This document shows, piece after piece, positions 11,474 through 21,617 of a stretch of 64,000 nt of DNA. The notes beneath the pieces are model-generated. The model searched no databases. It worked only from the letters and a program-made list of their open reading frames with translations, and was not told where the DNA came from. Numbering within the stretch: position 1 is the first letter of the stretch; each line of letters begins with the position of its first letter. The translations under genes and the position numbers were made by a program. The stretch is from Basidiobolus meristosporus CBS 931.73 (lineage: Eukaryota > Basidiobolomycota > Basidiobolomycetes > Basidiobolales > Basidiobolaceae), in the NCBI GenBank assembly GCA_002104905.1, contig MCFE01000449.1:1-64000 (forward strand), written 5' to 3'.

Positions 11474-12031
11474 TTACGCTTGGCGAGCAAAATTTTGGGT
11501 CCAGTAATTGCCATTGGCAACATACCCGGAGCCAAAGTGGGTGTATTGCGATCCAAGAATGTTGCTGCGATGGCCTGGTGAGTTCATCCAGCCATTCATG
11601 ACCGCTTCGATGCTTCCATATCCCTTGGCCACATTCTCGCCCACCGCACTCCACTTGAACCCGGTTTCGGAAACACGCGTACTGAGAGGCCTACCAGGCT
11701 CGTCATGAGTCATCTGACCAACACGGGCCTGATAGTCAGTATGCTTCTGAGCAGAAAGCACTAGGCGGTCGTCCAGTTTCAGTGCGGGTTGGCCATTCAT
11801 CTGGCGCTGTTGATTGACCAGCTCAAGCATCTTTTGCACATCTCCATTCCCAGAGCCAGTCTGAGGAGGCGAAGTTGGTGAGGTCGGTGGAGTGGGTGGA
11901 GCAGGCGAGGTGGGGAACCTGTGAAAGCCACCATTAGGAATCTTTACCGGGTGACCGATTGGAGCAGTGAGCACCAGCACTGCTTGAAGAATAAGAAATG
12001 TGAGACACACGGCAGTAGACCAGCTTTTCAT
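11474..12031 (-). CDS. Secreted CAP/PR-1-like protein, copy 2
   Basis: The protein has 185 residues and is almost identical to the copy at 9224-9781. The visible differences are clustered in the signal peptide and linker (for example CWSAT to SWSTA, SGG to NGG, PTPP to PAPP). The CAP domain is the same: H97, H109, E132, H154 and H165 are all kept, and no mature cysteine is present. The start codon at 12029-12031 gives a clean signal peptide. It is transcribed in the same direction as copy 1. The coding region and 3' flank are far more similar between copies than the 5' flanks, which suggests recent duplication or gene conversion. The two proteins are probably redundant or dosage-related. Confidence 0.9.
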   Translation of the reverse strand: MKSWSTAVCLTFLILQAVLVLTAPIGHPVKIPNGGFHRFPTSPAPPTPPTSPTSPPQTGSGNGDVQKMLELVNQQRQMNGQPALKLDDRLVLSAQKHTDYQARVGQMTHDEPGRPLSTRVSETGFKWSAVGENVAKGYGSIEAVMNGWMNSPGHRSNILGSQYTHFGSGYVANGNYWTQNFARQA

Positions 12032-12077
12032 GTTTGCGATTTCGATTGGATACTCATCTGTGTTGGAAAGATGAGCT

Positions 12078-12085
12078 CTTTTATA
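12078..12085 (-). promoter_or_regulatory. TATA box of CAP gene copy 2
   Basis: TATAAAAG on the minus strand, 47 bp before the start codon, exactly as in copy 1. Confidence 0.6.
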
Positions 12086-12379
12086 TATTACCTCACCATA
12101 AGAGCACGATCCATGAATTGTTACGAAAAGCTTCGTTCTATTACACAGCATTAATATAGAGGGATCCCTTGAGTATGGACTTCTATACCAAGAAGTTCAC
12201 GGGCTACTATATATTTCATCAAAGCCGTTAAAGATCAGATGCGGCAAGTTTGCAGCTCATAGTCAGGTAATGTTGAATGAGTCCGGCACTAAATGTAGTA
12301 CATGCTATGGAGTTGTATTACAGTAGTATAGGATTGTCGGATGGATGAGACACTACCCATTATGGTACTTGACATAGCA

Positions 12380-12670
12380 GGAAAAGTGAACCGCTGAAAA
12401 TCAATCGACAGCTTAATTGTGTAACTGATTATGCGAGTATTTGTGCGACAAGACCAAAGCTGAACTGATCTAGTGCCATAATTAACATTTGTATTGTGAT
12501 GGTGGATAATAGTTCCAGAGCTATCATAATATTGTATACGAAAACCCTGTTGTTGTTGGGCAGCACCGTAAACGTTTATTGAAGAAATATTTTGATTGTA
12601 TATACTATTACCACGGTAAGTCAAAAACAATGATCGTCCATCAGCACCAGCGACATTTTAGTGATAACAC
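12380..12670 (-). pseudogene. Possible gene fragment, unrecognised
   Basis: The minus strand is open, with plausible protein-like sequence (GADGRSLFLTYRGNSIYNQ and GFRIQYYDSSGTIIHHHNT). It starts after a stop at about 12660 and runs into the duplicated promoter region. No start codon or splice site could be placed with confidence, and I do not recognise the family. It may be the 3' exon of a small secreted protein or a pseudogene cut off by the CAP duplication. Confidence 0.25.
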
Positions 12671-12899
12671 ATCGATATATAACTTCGACTGGATTTTGGA
12701 AGCTCCATTGACTGAAAATTCTTGCAACTTGGAACAATAGGCACAGAAGAAACGCCAGTCAGGACCACATCTATCTATAAAGTGGTACATGCAGGTTATG
12801 TTTATGGGAACTGGAACTGAATGTGTTGATGCTATACTGGAGCGCATATATCAGAATAGACACAGCAAACTATTCAAATGTTTTAAACGGACCCGGCTA

Positions 12900-13960
12900 G
12901 AGGTCGACTGGTGTACTGTTTCAGTCTATCAGAAGATTTAACACCACCCGTTGATTTGTAATCCCACGTTTACCAAGTCTGTGGGAGTTAACTGCCCCAT
13001 CCAAAATACTTGGCAAAAAAGGAGAACATGTGGCTAAGATCAGACTCCAGACGGCTTACTACCAATGGGTGAGAATTTGTTCAAAGTGACATAGTGAAGG
13101 AGCATTAGATGAATATTACTGGAAGCATTCCAATGCCATGTTGATTAACTTGCGCCTGAAATGCGGAATTGTTGTAATTCATCAGTGGTGATGACCGCCC
13201 TAAGGAAAGTGATTAAGTGGGAGAGACAAATGCAAGTGGAAATTTTGTAAAACGGGCTGATTTCATTTTAGGGATATTACTGCTTCACTGGATTTCTTCG
13301 AAAGATGGGTAAACTTCTCATGTTTATATGCTCCTTAGTATTTGAAAGGTTGTTAAGGGGCACCCGTTTCATCAAATGCCACTTGCGACTTGTTTGGTAA
13401 TTTCGTAATAGGGGCGAGCTGGAGTTTCCTGCAAATGTTTCATCGAATTATTATTCCAATGACATCAGCCCCTCTTTGGATTGGATATGGTAAGTGCCTT
13501 GTATGTTATTCTCATGTTGCTTTATTGAGTTCAAGTATTTAACCTTTGGTTACTTTGTAGAACTAATGGTAGATATTTCTTGCGAAAGGTACCAGTAAGT
13601 GGTGTGTAAGGTCTGGGGGCTTTTGATACCTACAACACATATATCTTTGAAATAGATGAGCTGGCAGTTCTCAAGTATGGCATGAGGATAATGCACGTAC
13701 AACATCTCCAGGAGATATGCTGCTTGTCCTTGAGAGGGATAGAACTCTTAATCTTGAAAGCTTTAACTTTGAGGAAACTTAAACTTCTCTGGTTGGCTGA
13801 TCATTGGTAAACTTTCTCATAGAAACTTTGCTAGTCTTTGTGATTATTGTAATAGGAATAGGTTATAAAAGGCTGATGTAGGGATTCAGAGATAACGGAG
13901 GTGAATTGGATCACCAGTATATTATGACTCATTCACTTGATGTTCAGTTGATCTTAAAGA
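12900..13960 (+). pseudogene. Traces of an intron-containing gene, probably decayed
   Basis: A plausible intron lies at 13490-13560 (GTAAGTGCC donor, TTAAC branch-like motif, TTTGTAG acceptor). It joins open frames reading PMTSAPLWIGY and LMVDISCERYQ. A short exon-like piece at 13271-13309 (DITASLDFFERW) sits between an acceptor-like TTTTAG and a donor-like GTAAAC. I could not assemble a continuous reading frame or recognise a family. It is either a degenerate gene or a coincidence of splice-like motifs. Confidence 0.25.
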
Positions 13961-14681
13961 TAATGTTTATGCTTGGAATTTGTGGGGAAATGATGCACTG
14001 TATATACAAGAAGATTTTAAAAGCAGATGTGTAACGCTTTGAGTCTTTATGCTGACTTTAATAAATATACACAATTGGGCATGCAAGCTTATTAAACACA
14101 ACCAAAGCCCTAGCAGAGAGATTGATCTGAAGTGAATGAAATATATGTGCCTGGATCCAGGTGTCAAAGTTGGTTTATATATATTGGTGTGAATATAGTA
14201 TTTTAGCACTTCTGACATGGTTTTTATTATAAATCAGGTAATATACAAATGAATGGCTATTCTAATATTCCCAGATTCCATTGCAAAGTGTTTTTGTAAA
14301 GTGTTTATTTTTCAAAAGGATTCAACTGGCCAGGTACCTAAAATGAAAAGTGGTAGTCGTGAGCCGCAGTAATACACACCAGAAGTCCATACTATATTTG
14401 TATCACTGCGAGAGCATGATGTAGAGGAGCATTTATGTTTTCAATTTAGTGGCCTAGCATCGAATATGTATATAGTTGAAATCCAAACGTCTGTATTTCA
14501 GCCGGAAATACCCACTTGTGGGGTAACTGAAATTTAAAATATTTGACCGATTTTATTTGCCAGGACCATCTACTCGATTTACCTCGGACATAACTATGGA
14601 TTTTGTTCTCTAAATAATTCGATAATAAACGCTGACGATGGTGATGGTTTCGTATGATATTTTGGCAAGAAGGAATAAAAA

Positions 14682-14754
14682 CGAGGCGCATGGGACTCGA
14701 ACCCACAATCCCCAGATCCGAAGTCTGATGCCTTATCCATTAGGCCAACGCCCC
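14682..14754 (-). tRNA. tRNA-Arg (anticodon TCG)
   Basis: A 73-nt cloverleaf on the minus strand. The 7-bp acceptor stem begins GGGGCGT and pairs with GCGCCTC. The D arm is GGCCTAATGGATAAGGC. The anticodon loop is CTTCGGA with anticodon TCG, and the T arm contains the conserved TTCGAGT. The discriminator base is G and CCA is not encoded, as is normal in eukaryotes. No intron is present. It decodes CGA and, with wobble, possibly CGG. Confidence 0.95.
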
Positions 14755-15643
14755 GTTGCTAAACTTCAGTGATTTGCTAGAAAGTCAGATAATTCTCTAT
14801 AAAAAATCATCATCATACAAGCTAAGGATGCTGCCGTTTGCTGACTATATCTGGACATCGTATAATGGTTTATACGATAAGCCTCATTAAACAAACATGC
14901 TGACATTTGTAGGCATTTTCCATGAGTTTGCTTGCTGGTACTGGTATATATTTGCTGGTATTTGTGATATTTATGCCAGTAGTACTCCTGTCTATTGGCA
15001 ACTCAAATCAAACGCCAACCGACAGCTTCTCCTGCTACTCCGCATTGGGAAGAAATATTCCCATTTACTTCCTATTGATAACGCTAGTGAAAGATTGCGA
15101 ATATCCGTTTATTTGGACAGAAGAACCGATACAGATAACCCGGTAGATGTTTCTGGCAGCAAGGAATATGGTAATTGAATGCATGAGCGGCTTAGAGCAA
15201 CATACATAAGAGGTAAGTAGCACTGGAAATGAGAGACCCACGCCACCGTACAACTGTTCAGTAACCTGAAGCTTAATATGGTGCTCTCACTTGTTACTTT
15301 GCGCAACTCTGACTTGAACATTTATTATTGGTAACACGTCTGCGCTCATGGCAACTCAATATTAATCCTGGAGCCACACATCTCACTGTCAGTATTAAAT
15401 ATGTAAGCAGCTTATTTATGGTTAATTATCGTGATATCGACATGGATTTTATCCCTAGCCAGCATCAGCTCTAACCAATAAATGACCAGAGCGTACAACT
15501 TTAACCGGATTCCTAGACAATGGTGATAACCACGAGCAACCATAAAGCGCTCATCGCGGATAAGCTTAATCTTTGTATTACAATACTCATCAAATGGGAC
15601 CATCAACAGTTTTGTGGTGAGCAACGCTTCTTCGATATAAAGG
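14755..15643. other. Intergenic, one weak small open frame
   Basis: The only candidate is a plus-strand frame at 14922-15146 (74 codons). It has a hydrophobic N terminus resembling a signal or membrane segment (TGIYLLVFVIFMPVVLLSIG) and no recognisable domain. I would not call it a gene on this evidence. Confidence 0.3.
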
Positions 15644-15651
15644 TATAAATA
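15644..15651 (+). promoter_or_regulatory. TATA box of the cysteine-rich secreted protein gene
   Basis: TATAAATA, 35 bp upstream of the start codon at 15686. Confidence 0.55.
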
Positions 15652-15685
15652 AAGCTGCTTGAGCTCAGCCTCAGGTCATTCGAAA

Positions 15686-16069
15686 ATGAAGCCCTTCGCC
15701 CTTGTCGCTGCTTCTGCTCTGGTGCTTATGGCAGGTGCTGATGCCTGGTGTTTCCGTGCATTCAACCAGCAAAACTACTGTGGCAAATTCTCCGAACACC
15801 ATCGTTATACTGGTGGTGGTGGCTGCTTCAACCTAATCTCACCCGTGGCTGGAAACGTAAACTCCTTCAGTTATGTTGCTTCCGGCTCCTGCGATATCTC
15901 TTTCCACTCTGACTACGGTTGCAACGGTAGCAAATTAGGATCTACCGTTGGTTCATGGAACAAGGCTACAACCTCCGCCAGCGGTAAAAAAATGAAATCG
16001 TTCAGAATCTCCGGTGCACTTTGCAAACTAGATGCAAGACAGTGCAGCGAAGCCAAAAAGTGCAAATAA
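15686..16069 (+). CDS. Small secreted cysteine-rich protein, possible beta-gamma-crystallin-like fold
   Basis: The protein has 127 residues. The start at 15686 is preferred over an upstream in-frame codon because it opens directly into a signal peptide (about residues 1-20, ending ADA) and has a TATA box 35 bp upstream. The mature protein has eight cysteines (22, 32, 47, 69, 79, 113, 120, 126), consistent with four disulfides. The pattern of an aromatic-rich NYCGKF strand, a Gly-rich turn, GCFNL, and then a CDISFHSDYGC strand followed by MKSFRI resembles beta-gamma-crystallin-type secreted fungal proteins. This is a pattern resemblance only, with no motif that proves it. It is intronless and flanked by intergenic DNA, next to other secreted-protein genes. 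Function is unknown; it could be a structural cell-wall or effector-like protein. Confidence 0.75.
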   Translation: MKPFALVAASALVLMAGADAWCFRAFNQQNYCGKFSEHHRYTGGGGCFNLISPVAGNVNSFSYVASGSCDISFHSDYGCNGSKLGSTVGSWNKATTSASGKKMKSFRISGALCKLDARQCSEAKKCK

Positions 16070-16287
16070 AAAGTACGATTGTAACGGGTGGTTCATCATC
16101 CAGCATTGGACGTCATATTCAGGATATTAACCTCATAGTACAGCTACCGAGGTTGGAGATTTGATTAGCACTGCATGTGTATCCTGAGTGGACGGATTAT
16201 GATATATTATCTTAGTGAGTACGATTGCCAATACATTCACCGATAAAGTTTGTGAGAGAAGACTAGCAACAATGGCACCTATTGGTG

Positions 16288-17486
16288 TCAACCGAAAGAT
16301 GCTTCCTGAGATAGTTGCAGAAGTGCATTAACCACCGAGGCCTCCTCCAAGACAGGGCCTAATGACGTATATTTCGTGTTATATCGGAACCAGTTAACCA
16401 GCTTGTCAATATCATTCAAATGGGGAAATTTTGAGAAGAGCGCCCAGGCCGCTTCGCATGTTATATGTTTGGTGCCTAGGTTGTCACGCATCAATACCAA
16501 GCACTATCTTCCGAAAAATCCGTTCAATACTTACCTCTTTGTTCGCGATCGTCAGCTACTTGTCCTGCATCGTCATATTCTGCCAACCCGGCACAGCATC
16601 GGGATTCTTGTTCCTCGGTGCTGCTTTCGTTACAGTCGAATAATCCCGCACAGCACTGCGACTCCTGAGTCTCCATTTCCGTATCCACACCACTTACTGC
16701 TGCAGGTGCAATTCTGCCTGGATTACGTAATTTTTCCAATGGCTCCACCTCGTTAGATAGCACAATTTCCCCAAATTCATTCTTTTGAAAGACGCCTAGC
16801 ATGCTTTCAAGGCTTCTCTCCCTACGCTCCACATCCTGGCAAGCAAAGGTGGCGATGGCTTGACAGAATTTCTCCGCACGGTGGTCGCTTCGGGTCCTGG
16901 AACAACAGAATTTGGCTACTGCTTCGCTCACCCTCCTCGATTGGTCATTAGAAGCTGGTTGCTCACGTGCCACGGTAATCACCTCCCCTTGTTCACTTTG
17001 CAAGGCAGTACTTGAGGTCTGTTTATTCTCGAGGCGCCTAGAGGGTGCAATCGGCTGAAAAGGTTCGTAACTAGTAGGGGTCTAAATCAATCCAGTGCTA
17101 TGTAAGCCGATCACTTTCCTACACGAGTAAAATCTATAAATAGTCGTCGCTTACTGGCAAAAAGGGCCGTTGGCCTTGTCGCAATTGCTGGTTCTCTCGT
17201 TGAAGTCGAAGAACCAGGTTCTTCAGCTGGGCGTTTTCTTCCGAAAGTTTCCGGGCGATTTCCTGGAATTTGGCCAATTGCTGGGTGCGTTCTATGTCCG
17301 ACACGAGAGCCTTTTCTTCCAAGGCTTTCACATACTGCGCTTTACGTTCTCTAAAGGCCCGTTGGGCTTCTCTGGCTTTCTTCACAAAGGGAAAATAATA
17401 AACGACTGGAACTGTGAAATTGGCAGCCTGGCTATACCTACTGAGGGTGGCAGACTCGGGTCTCTCTTGCGACCTCTTTTGTTCAT
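16288..17486 (-). CDS. Yap1/Pap1-like redox-responsive bZIP transcription factor
   Basis: Four exons read in frame: 17442-17486, 17155-17379, 16535-17081 and 16288-16475 (334 residues), with introns of 62, 73 and 59 nt bounded by GT and AG. Residues 1-30 form the basic region (KRGRKRDPSLPPS then KAREAQRAFRERK). A leucine zipper follows at about 37-86. Two cysteine-rich regions follow: residues 149-171 (FCC...KFCQAIATFACQ) and 233-253 (two CCAGL repeats). The C terminus has CEAAW...DIDKLVNWF...LGPVLEE, matching the C-terminal domain of fungal AP-1 factors (CxxAW...FDLDxL). Family members shuttle between cytosol and nucleus, and cysteine oxidation blocks export and activates antioxidant genes. 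The AREAQ sequence replaces the more usual NRxAQ, so the conserved DNA-contacting Asn is absent in this splice model; the exon 1 junction is the least certain part. Retention of intron 2 would give a 96-residue bZIP without the cysteine domains. Confidence 0.85.
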
Positions 17487-18583
17487 TTGATGTGTTGGTG
17501 AAAGTTTCGACCTGAATGTCGATTTCATAATCAAAGTGATCATCTGATTGGAACGACCAACCACTGGATTTAATGAATTTCGTATTTTTGGCCTCAGAAC
17601 AGAACAGAGACCAATATTCAAGCGGCAACTTGATGAAGATCCACTGCACATCTAATCGGCGTAATAGTGATAAAAAAGGGATAGCAGAGTGTTGGTGGCC
17701 ATCATATACAGCATCAACCTGTATGTGTGCGAAACATGCATGCGAAAGAGGAAACAAGCAAGAAATCAAATGAGGAAACAAGCAAGAAATCAAATGAGGA
17801 AACAAGCTGACCATCGAAAAAGGAATCAACACAAGCCCACAAGTAAATGGAGCAAATCATCGCCACATCTCTTTGCAGTGATATGTTTTCTCCAAGTCCT
17901 ATCACGCCAGCCATACAGGCCGGCCTACATCCCCAGGTCACTCTTCCGAATCTGCATCGGAAATCTGATGGAGTTCACCCACTCCTCCGGAGCTGCCTGC
18001 AGCCTTAGCCTCACCACGCTGAATTTTATGCTTCACTTGTTCCCGGACACATTCATGCTCGACTGCTACTCCATCACACATCACACATAGCACATTCCAC
18101 ATTCCACACATACTCCACCCATTCCCCGCCCTGATAGCATCACCCACACAAAGCTGCTTATTTTTAATAGAGTTGGCGGGCAACTTGGTAGCGCGCCATT
18201 TGCTGATGTTTAATATGTCTGAGTCATACTGGGCACTAATTGACCCTCGATCTACAAATTTCTATACTAATTAGAACAAAGCAAAGCCTACATAAAGTGA
18301 GTGAACGTTAATCGTGGACTCGCCTCAGCCGAATGCATAGATATTTATGTTGTCCGCTTAATGTAAGAGGGTTTATGTACGTACAGTAAAGTGAGGTCGG
18401 GAGTTCGGAGATTGGGTAGCATGATCCACTCGTGAACCCCACCCCCATGGCCATCCTCGTGTGATCTCAACGCCGGATTTCCTATAAAGAGGCCGCATCT
18501 GCCCAGAAGGTGATGAGTATCAAGCTATTCTTGGCTTTCAAACTTACCAATACTGGCCATATTTAGTCATTCTCATATTAGCC
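17487..18583. other. Intergenic between divergent bZIP and CCR4-like genes
   Basis: No confident gene. The bZIP gene reads left and the nuclease gene reads right, so this holds both promoters. It includes a 24-bp tandem repeat (17748-17807) and an A/C-rich low-complexity stretch near 18075-18120. A minus-strand open frame at 17938-18183 could be an upstream exon of the bZIP gene but lacks a clear donor. Confidence 0.4.
17748..17807. repeat. 24-bp tandem repeat, 2.5 copies
   Basis: The unit GAGGAAACAAGCAAGAAATC plus AAAT occurs at 17748-17771 and 17772-17795, followed by half a unit. Confidence 0.9.
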
Positions 18584-20226
18584 ATGTTTGCTTGGAACAG
18601 TTTGCATACCTTTTCGAAGCTGTTAAGCGCCACACAACAGTCCGAGTTGGACGTATTTACTGCCATCCTACAACGCCGTACCCTCTCCGCAATTAGTCAA
18701 CAGGTAGATGATCCCCTTTCCCATTCCCATTCCCATTCCCATTCCAGATCCCCCTGCCTCATCCTCCCTGACACATGACTAATATGGTTTGATTTTTACA
18801 GAACACTGCCCCATGTGAAACTGTGCCATCTTCCCCTATCAAGCCATGCGCAAAGGGGTCCAAGAAATCCCAGAAACGACAACGGAAACGAACCCACAGA
18901 TTTGTAGCTCTGCCCACAGTGAAAGCAGACGAGTTTCGAGTGGAGAGCGTGGAAGACAGCCCTGCTTTTATCGCTAGGCCCACGACCCCATCTCTTCCTA
19001 GTATCGAGACCACACTCATCGAGAGTACAAGCCCCGTACCTTCACTCTACGACGGCTCCTCCGACTCGAGCGATACCTGCGATACGTCGAGTATTCAACA
19101 TGATGAATGCGACGACTATATCCAAACAAACGTGGAGTGGCAGCCATGCGAAGATGACGAGGACGATAGTGATCGGATGTCATCCGTCATGGACGAGAGC
19201 AACCCAGACTGTCAGACCCGGAGCTGGAATTATTTCACCCCCGAAGAAGAGCTGGATAGCGGCGCCTTCATCGCGATGTCATGGAACACGCTTTCACCCA
19301 ACCTCGCGAGCACTAGCCGCTTCCATTGCCATAGCTGGCCCTACCTCGACTGGGAGTATCGCAAGCACTCGATTCTAGGCCAGATCATCGGTCTACTTCC
19401 CGACTTTGTTTGCCTGCAAGAGGTGGAGCCGGAGGATTTCGCGGATTTCTTCCTTCCAGCCTTGGAGCAGTACGGGTACACCGGCTTCTACGAGAACAAG
19501 AGTAACCAGGTGGTTCAAGATGGCTGTGCTACATTCTACAAGCAGCATCGCTTCGAACTGATCAAAACCCATGTGATTCGTTACAACGAGACCAACCTCG
19601 ACGACGAGCATCGCCATTCCCTGGCACGTGACACGGCCATCCGATTCAACATGTTCAACAACCTGGCTTTGGTTGGGATCTTCCGCAACCGGGAGACCCA
19701 GTCGAAACTTTGTGTCGCCAACACCCACCTACTGGCCGATCCGGAATATCCGGACGCGAAATTGCTTCAAGCGGCGATCTTGATCGACCGCCTCCAGAAG
19801 TTCAAGAACCCAACGGTCATCTGCGGCGACTTGAACTCGCTTCCGACCAGCGCGGTACTACAGTACCTGGTCTCCGGACGTGCCCCCTCGTCGGCATTCA
19901 GCGGACACGATTTCGGTCGGTACAGCGCACATCCCCTTCGTCACCAGATGAGGCTTCGCAGCGCGTGCACCGAAAAAAGCTCCCCAAACCTGCGCTTCAC
20001 CAACCGCACCAAGAATTTCCGAGGGGTGATTGACCACATCCTATACACGCTGCACTCGCTTGACCTGCTGGCGGTTCTGGACGGCTTGCCGAAAGACCAG
20101 GGGCACCTAACCCTCCCCAACTGGCATTGCCCGTCGGACCATCTCCCTCTCGTGGCGGTGTTTTGTGAAAAGGATGGGATCCGCACCGCCCTTCGCAAGA
20201 AACTTCAAAAATCCTCCACCAAGTAA
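18584..20226 (+). CDS. CCR4/nocturnin-type exonuclease-endonuclease-phosphatase family protein
   Basis: Two exons, 18584-18703 and 18802-20226, joined in phase 0 across a 98-nt intron (GTAGAT...TTACAG), give 514 residues. The N-terminal 190 residues are low-complexity and acidic with a basic patch (KKSQKRQRKRTHR). The catalytic domain starts near residue 195 (FIAMSWNTLSPN). It has the family residues in order: CLQEVE (catalytic Glu about 247), NTHLLADP, GDLNSLP (Asp about 383), GVIDHILY and PSDHLPLVA (Asp-His about 486-487). All catalytic motifs are present, so the enzyme should be active. Members are Mg-dependent 3'-5' exonucleases, mostly poly(A) deadenylases. The leucine-rich repeats of yeast Ccr4 are absent, so direct membership of the CCR4-NOT core is doubtful; Angel, nocturnin or PDE12-like roles are alternatives. 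The start is the first ATG before the intron. Confidence 0.88.
18720..18744 (+). repeat. Hexanucleotide repeat in the CCR4-like gene intron
   Basis: Four copies of CCATTC lie inside the single intron, 17 bp after the donor. Confidence 0.9.
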
Positions 20227-20303
20227 CCTAACCCCCTCCCACCCACGCTACCTAATTCGACTAATCTCTACTAACCACCACCCTTTTCGCACCCACCGAA
20301 ACC

Positions 20304-20311
20304 TGTACATA
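20304..20311 (+). promoter_or_regulatory. Pumilio/Puf-type element in 3' UTR
   Basis: TGTACATA matches the Puf3-type consensus TGTANATA. It lies 78 bp after the stop codon of the CCR4-like gene, on its sense strand. Known Puf proteins recruit CCR4-NOT to such sites; function here is inferred from the motif alone. Confidence 0.35.
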
Positions 20312-20401
20312 TATCCCGCCTGATTCAAAATAGATGATGTATATATAGTGACCACCGATAGACCGATTATTTATTTAATAAATCCAACATTCCACTAGTG
20401 A

Positions 20402-21617
20402 CTACTCCGGTATCACCACGTCCGTCATTCGCCACATGTACCAGGATGCGATGCTCCGGTATGGCTTCCAATGCTCCGCCAGCTCCATCATCTCCTTGGG
20501 CGTGGGCAGGTAGGTGTTCCCGGCGAATGCGGATTTCCTCTTGGCGGGGGACAACCCACCCGGCGCCTTCAGCCCAAAGTGGAGGCTCATGGACTTCCGG
20601 ACCGCCAGATCTAGCACCGGCAGCACGTCCAATCGGCGCAGATCGAACATGAGGAACATGTCGACGGTCCACTAGTATGGAGATCCATCGTCGGTGAGTG
20701 GACCAGCCGCTTGCCAATGATACTAACAAACTCCACCTACCGGTCCGATCCCTTTGATGGTGCACAGCGTTTTGGACAACGTTTCGTCGTCCATGACTCG
20801 GAGTTTGGTATCGTCAATGGTGCCATCCGAGAACTTACTGGCCAAATCTTTAACGTACTCGACCTGAGGAAGCCAATGTGAGATGAGGTGGGTGCGTGCG
20901 TTACTCGGATTCGACCAGATCACGCCTCACCTTTCTACCGGACAGTCCAGCGCCTCTGAGCTTCTCCACTTCCGTAGCCAGTACTTTGTGAGGAGATGGG
21001 AACTCCAGTTCCATTGGGTCTTCCGTGACTGCGTCCGGATGATAGATCAGGATGAACCTCTTCATAATGGTGGCGGCAGCTTTACCCGAGATCTGTTGGT
21101 AGATTATACTCTTACACAGGGATTTGAACCCGTTCACTTCACCCTTCGCCTGCTCCAAAATCGTGCAATCCCGGTTACACCTGCTGATGAATTCCCCCAG
21201 CTTGGTGTCCGCCGCGATCAAATGCTTCAAAGCGGGATGCTCCAGGTGTTTTGACTGGACCAGGGGGCCGGTCATGTATTTCTCCTGGTCGGTTGGAGCC
21301 GAAACTACTGGTACTTGGCAGAAGGTAAGGGGAAATCTCTGAATGGAGCCAGAATCAAAGTGTAATCTACCTTCGGTGGTCTCTTCCTTGACTGGAAGTG
21401 TCATAGCGTGGCTGACCTTCTTCGGGGATACTCTGGAAACGGGGATCGGTTAGAATGGGTGTTGGCGATGCACGCTCCCGGACCTTCTTGGCAGTTACCT
21501 TTTCTTTGTCTGCTTGAATGTGATACTCAACGCGGTCATCGGGGCAGACCGATCCCCTTCCTCTTTGACTGCAAGTCTAGCGCTTCTCCTTACCGCTGCC
21601 AATCCTTTCTCTTTCAT
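20402..21617 (-). CDS. DNA-3-methyladenine glycosylase, Mag1/AlkA-like (HhH-GPD)
   Basis: Five exons: 21499-21617, 21371-21432, 20931-21313, 20741-20863 and 20402-20671 (318 residues). The introns are 66, 57, 67 and 69 nt. The N terminus is basic ([23 protein letters not shown]), possibly a nuclear signal. The HhH-GPD core includes [31 protein letters not shown], the hairpin KGIGPWTVDMF (about 226-236) and [10 protein letters not shown] with the catalytic Asp at about 250. The enzyme excises alkylated purines in base-excision repair in the nucleus. The second intron (57 nt) is a multiple of three and has no stop, so its retention would insert 19 residues in frame. The gene ends about 175 bp from the convergent CCR4-like gene, so their 3' UTRs may overlap. 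Confidence 0.9.

Larger units (their letters stand above)
10982..12390. repeat. Segmental duplication, unit 2
   Basis: Second unit of the tandem duplication, in the same orientation as 8684-10150. It lacks the 48-bp segment present in unit 1 and has no CAP stub at its left edge. Confidence 0.85.

Noticed and set aside
17134-17832. A single 232-codon bZIP protein read straight through
   Set aside because: The 5' part is built on a 24-bp DNA repeat and does not resemble a protein. Splicing at GTAGGT...GTGAAG and then GTAAGC...TTTAG gives a coherent Yap1-like protein with the expected C-terminal domain.
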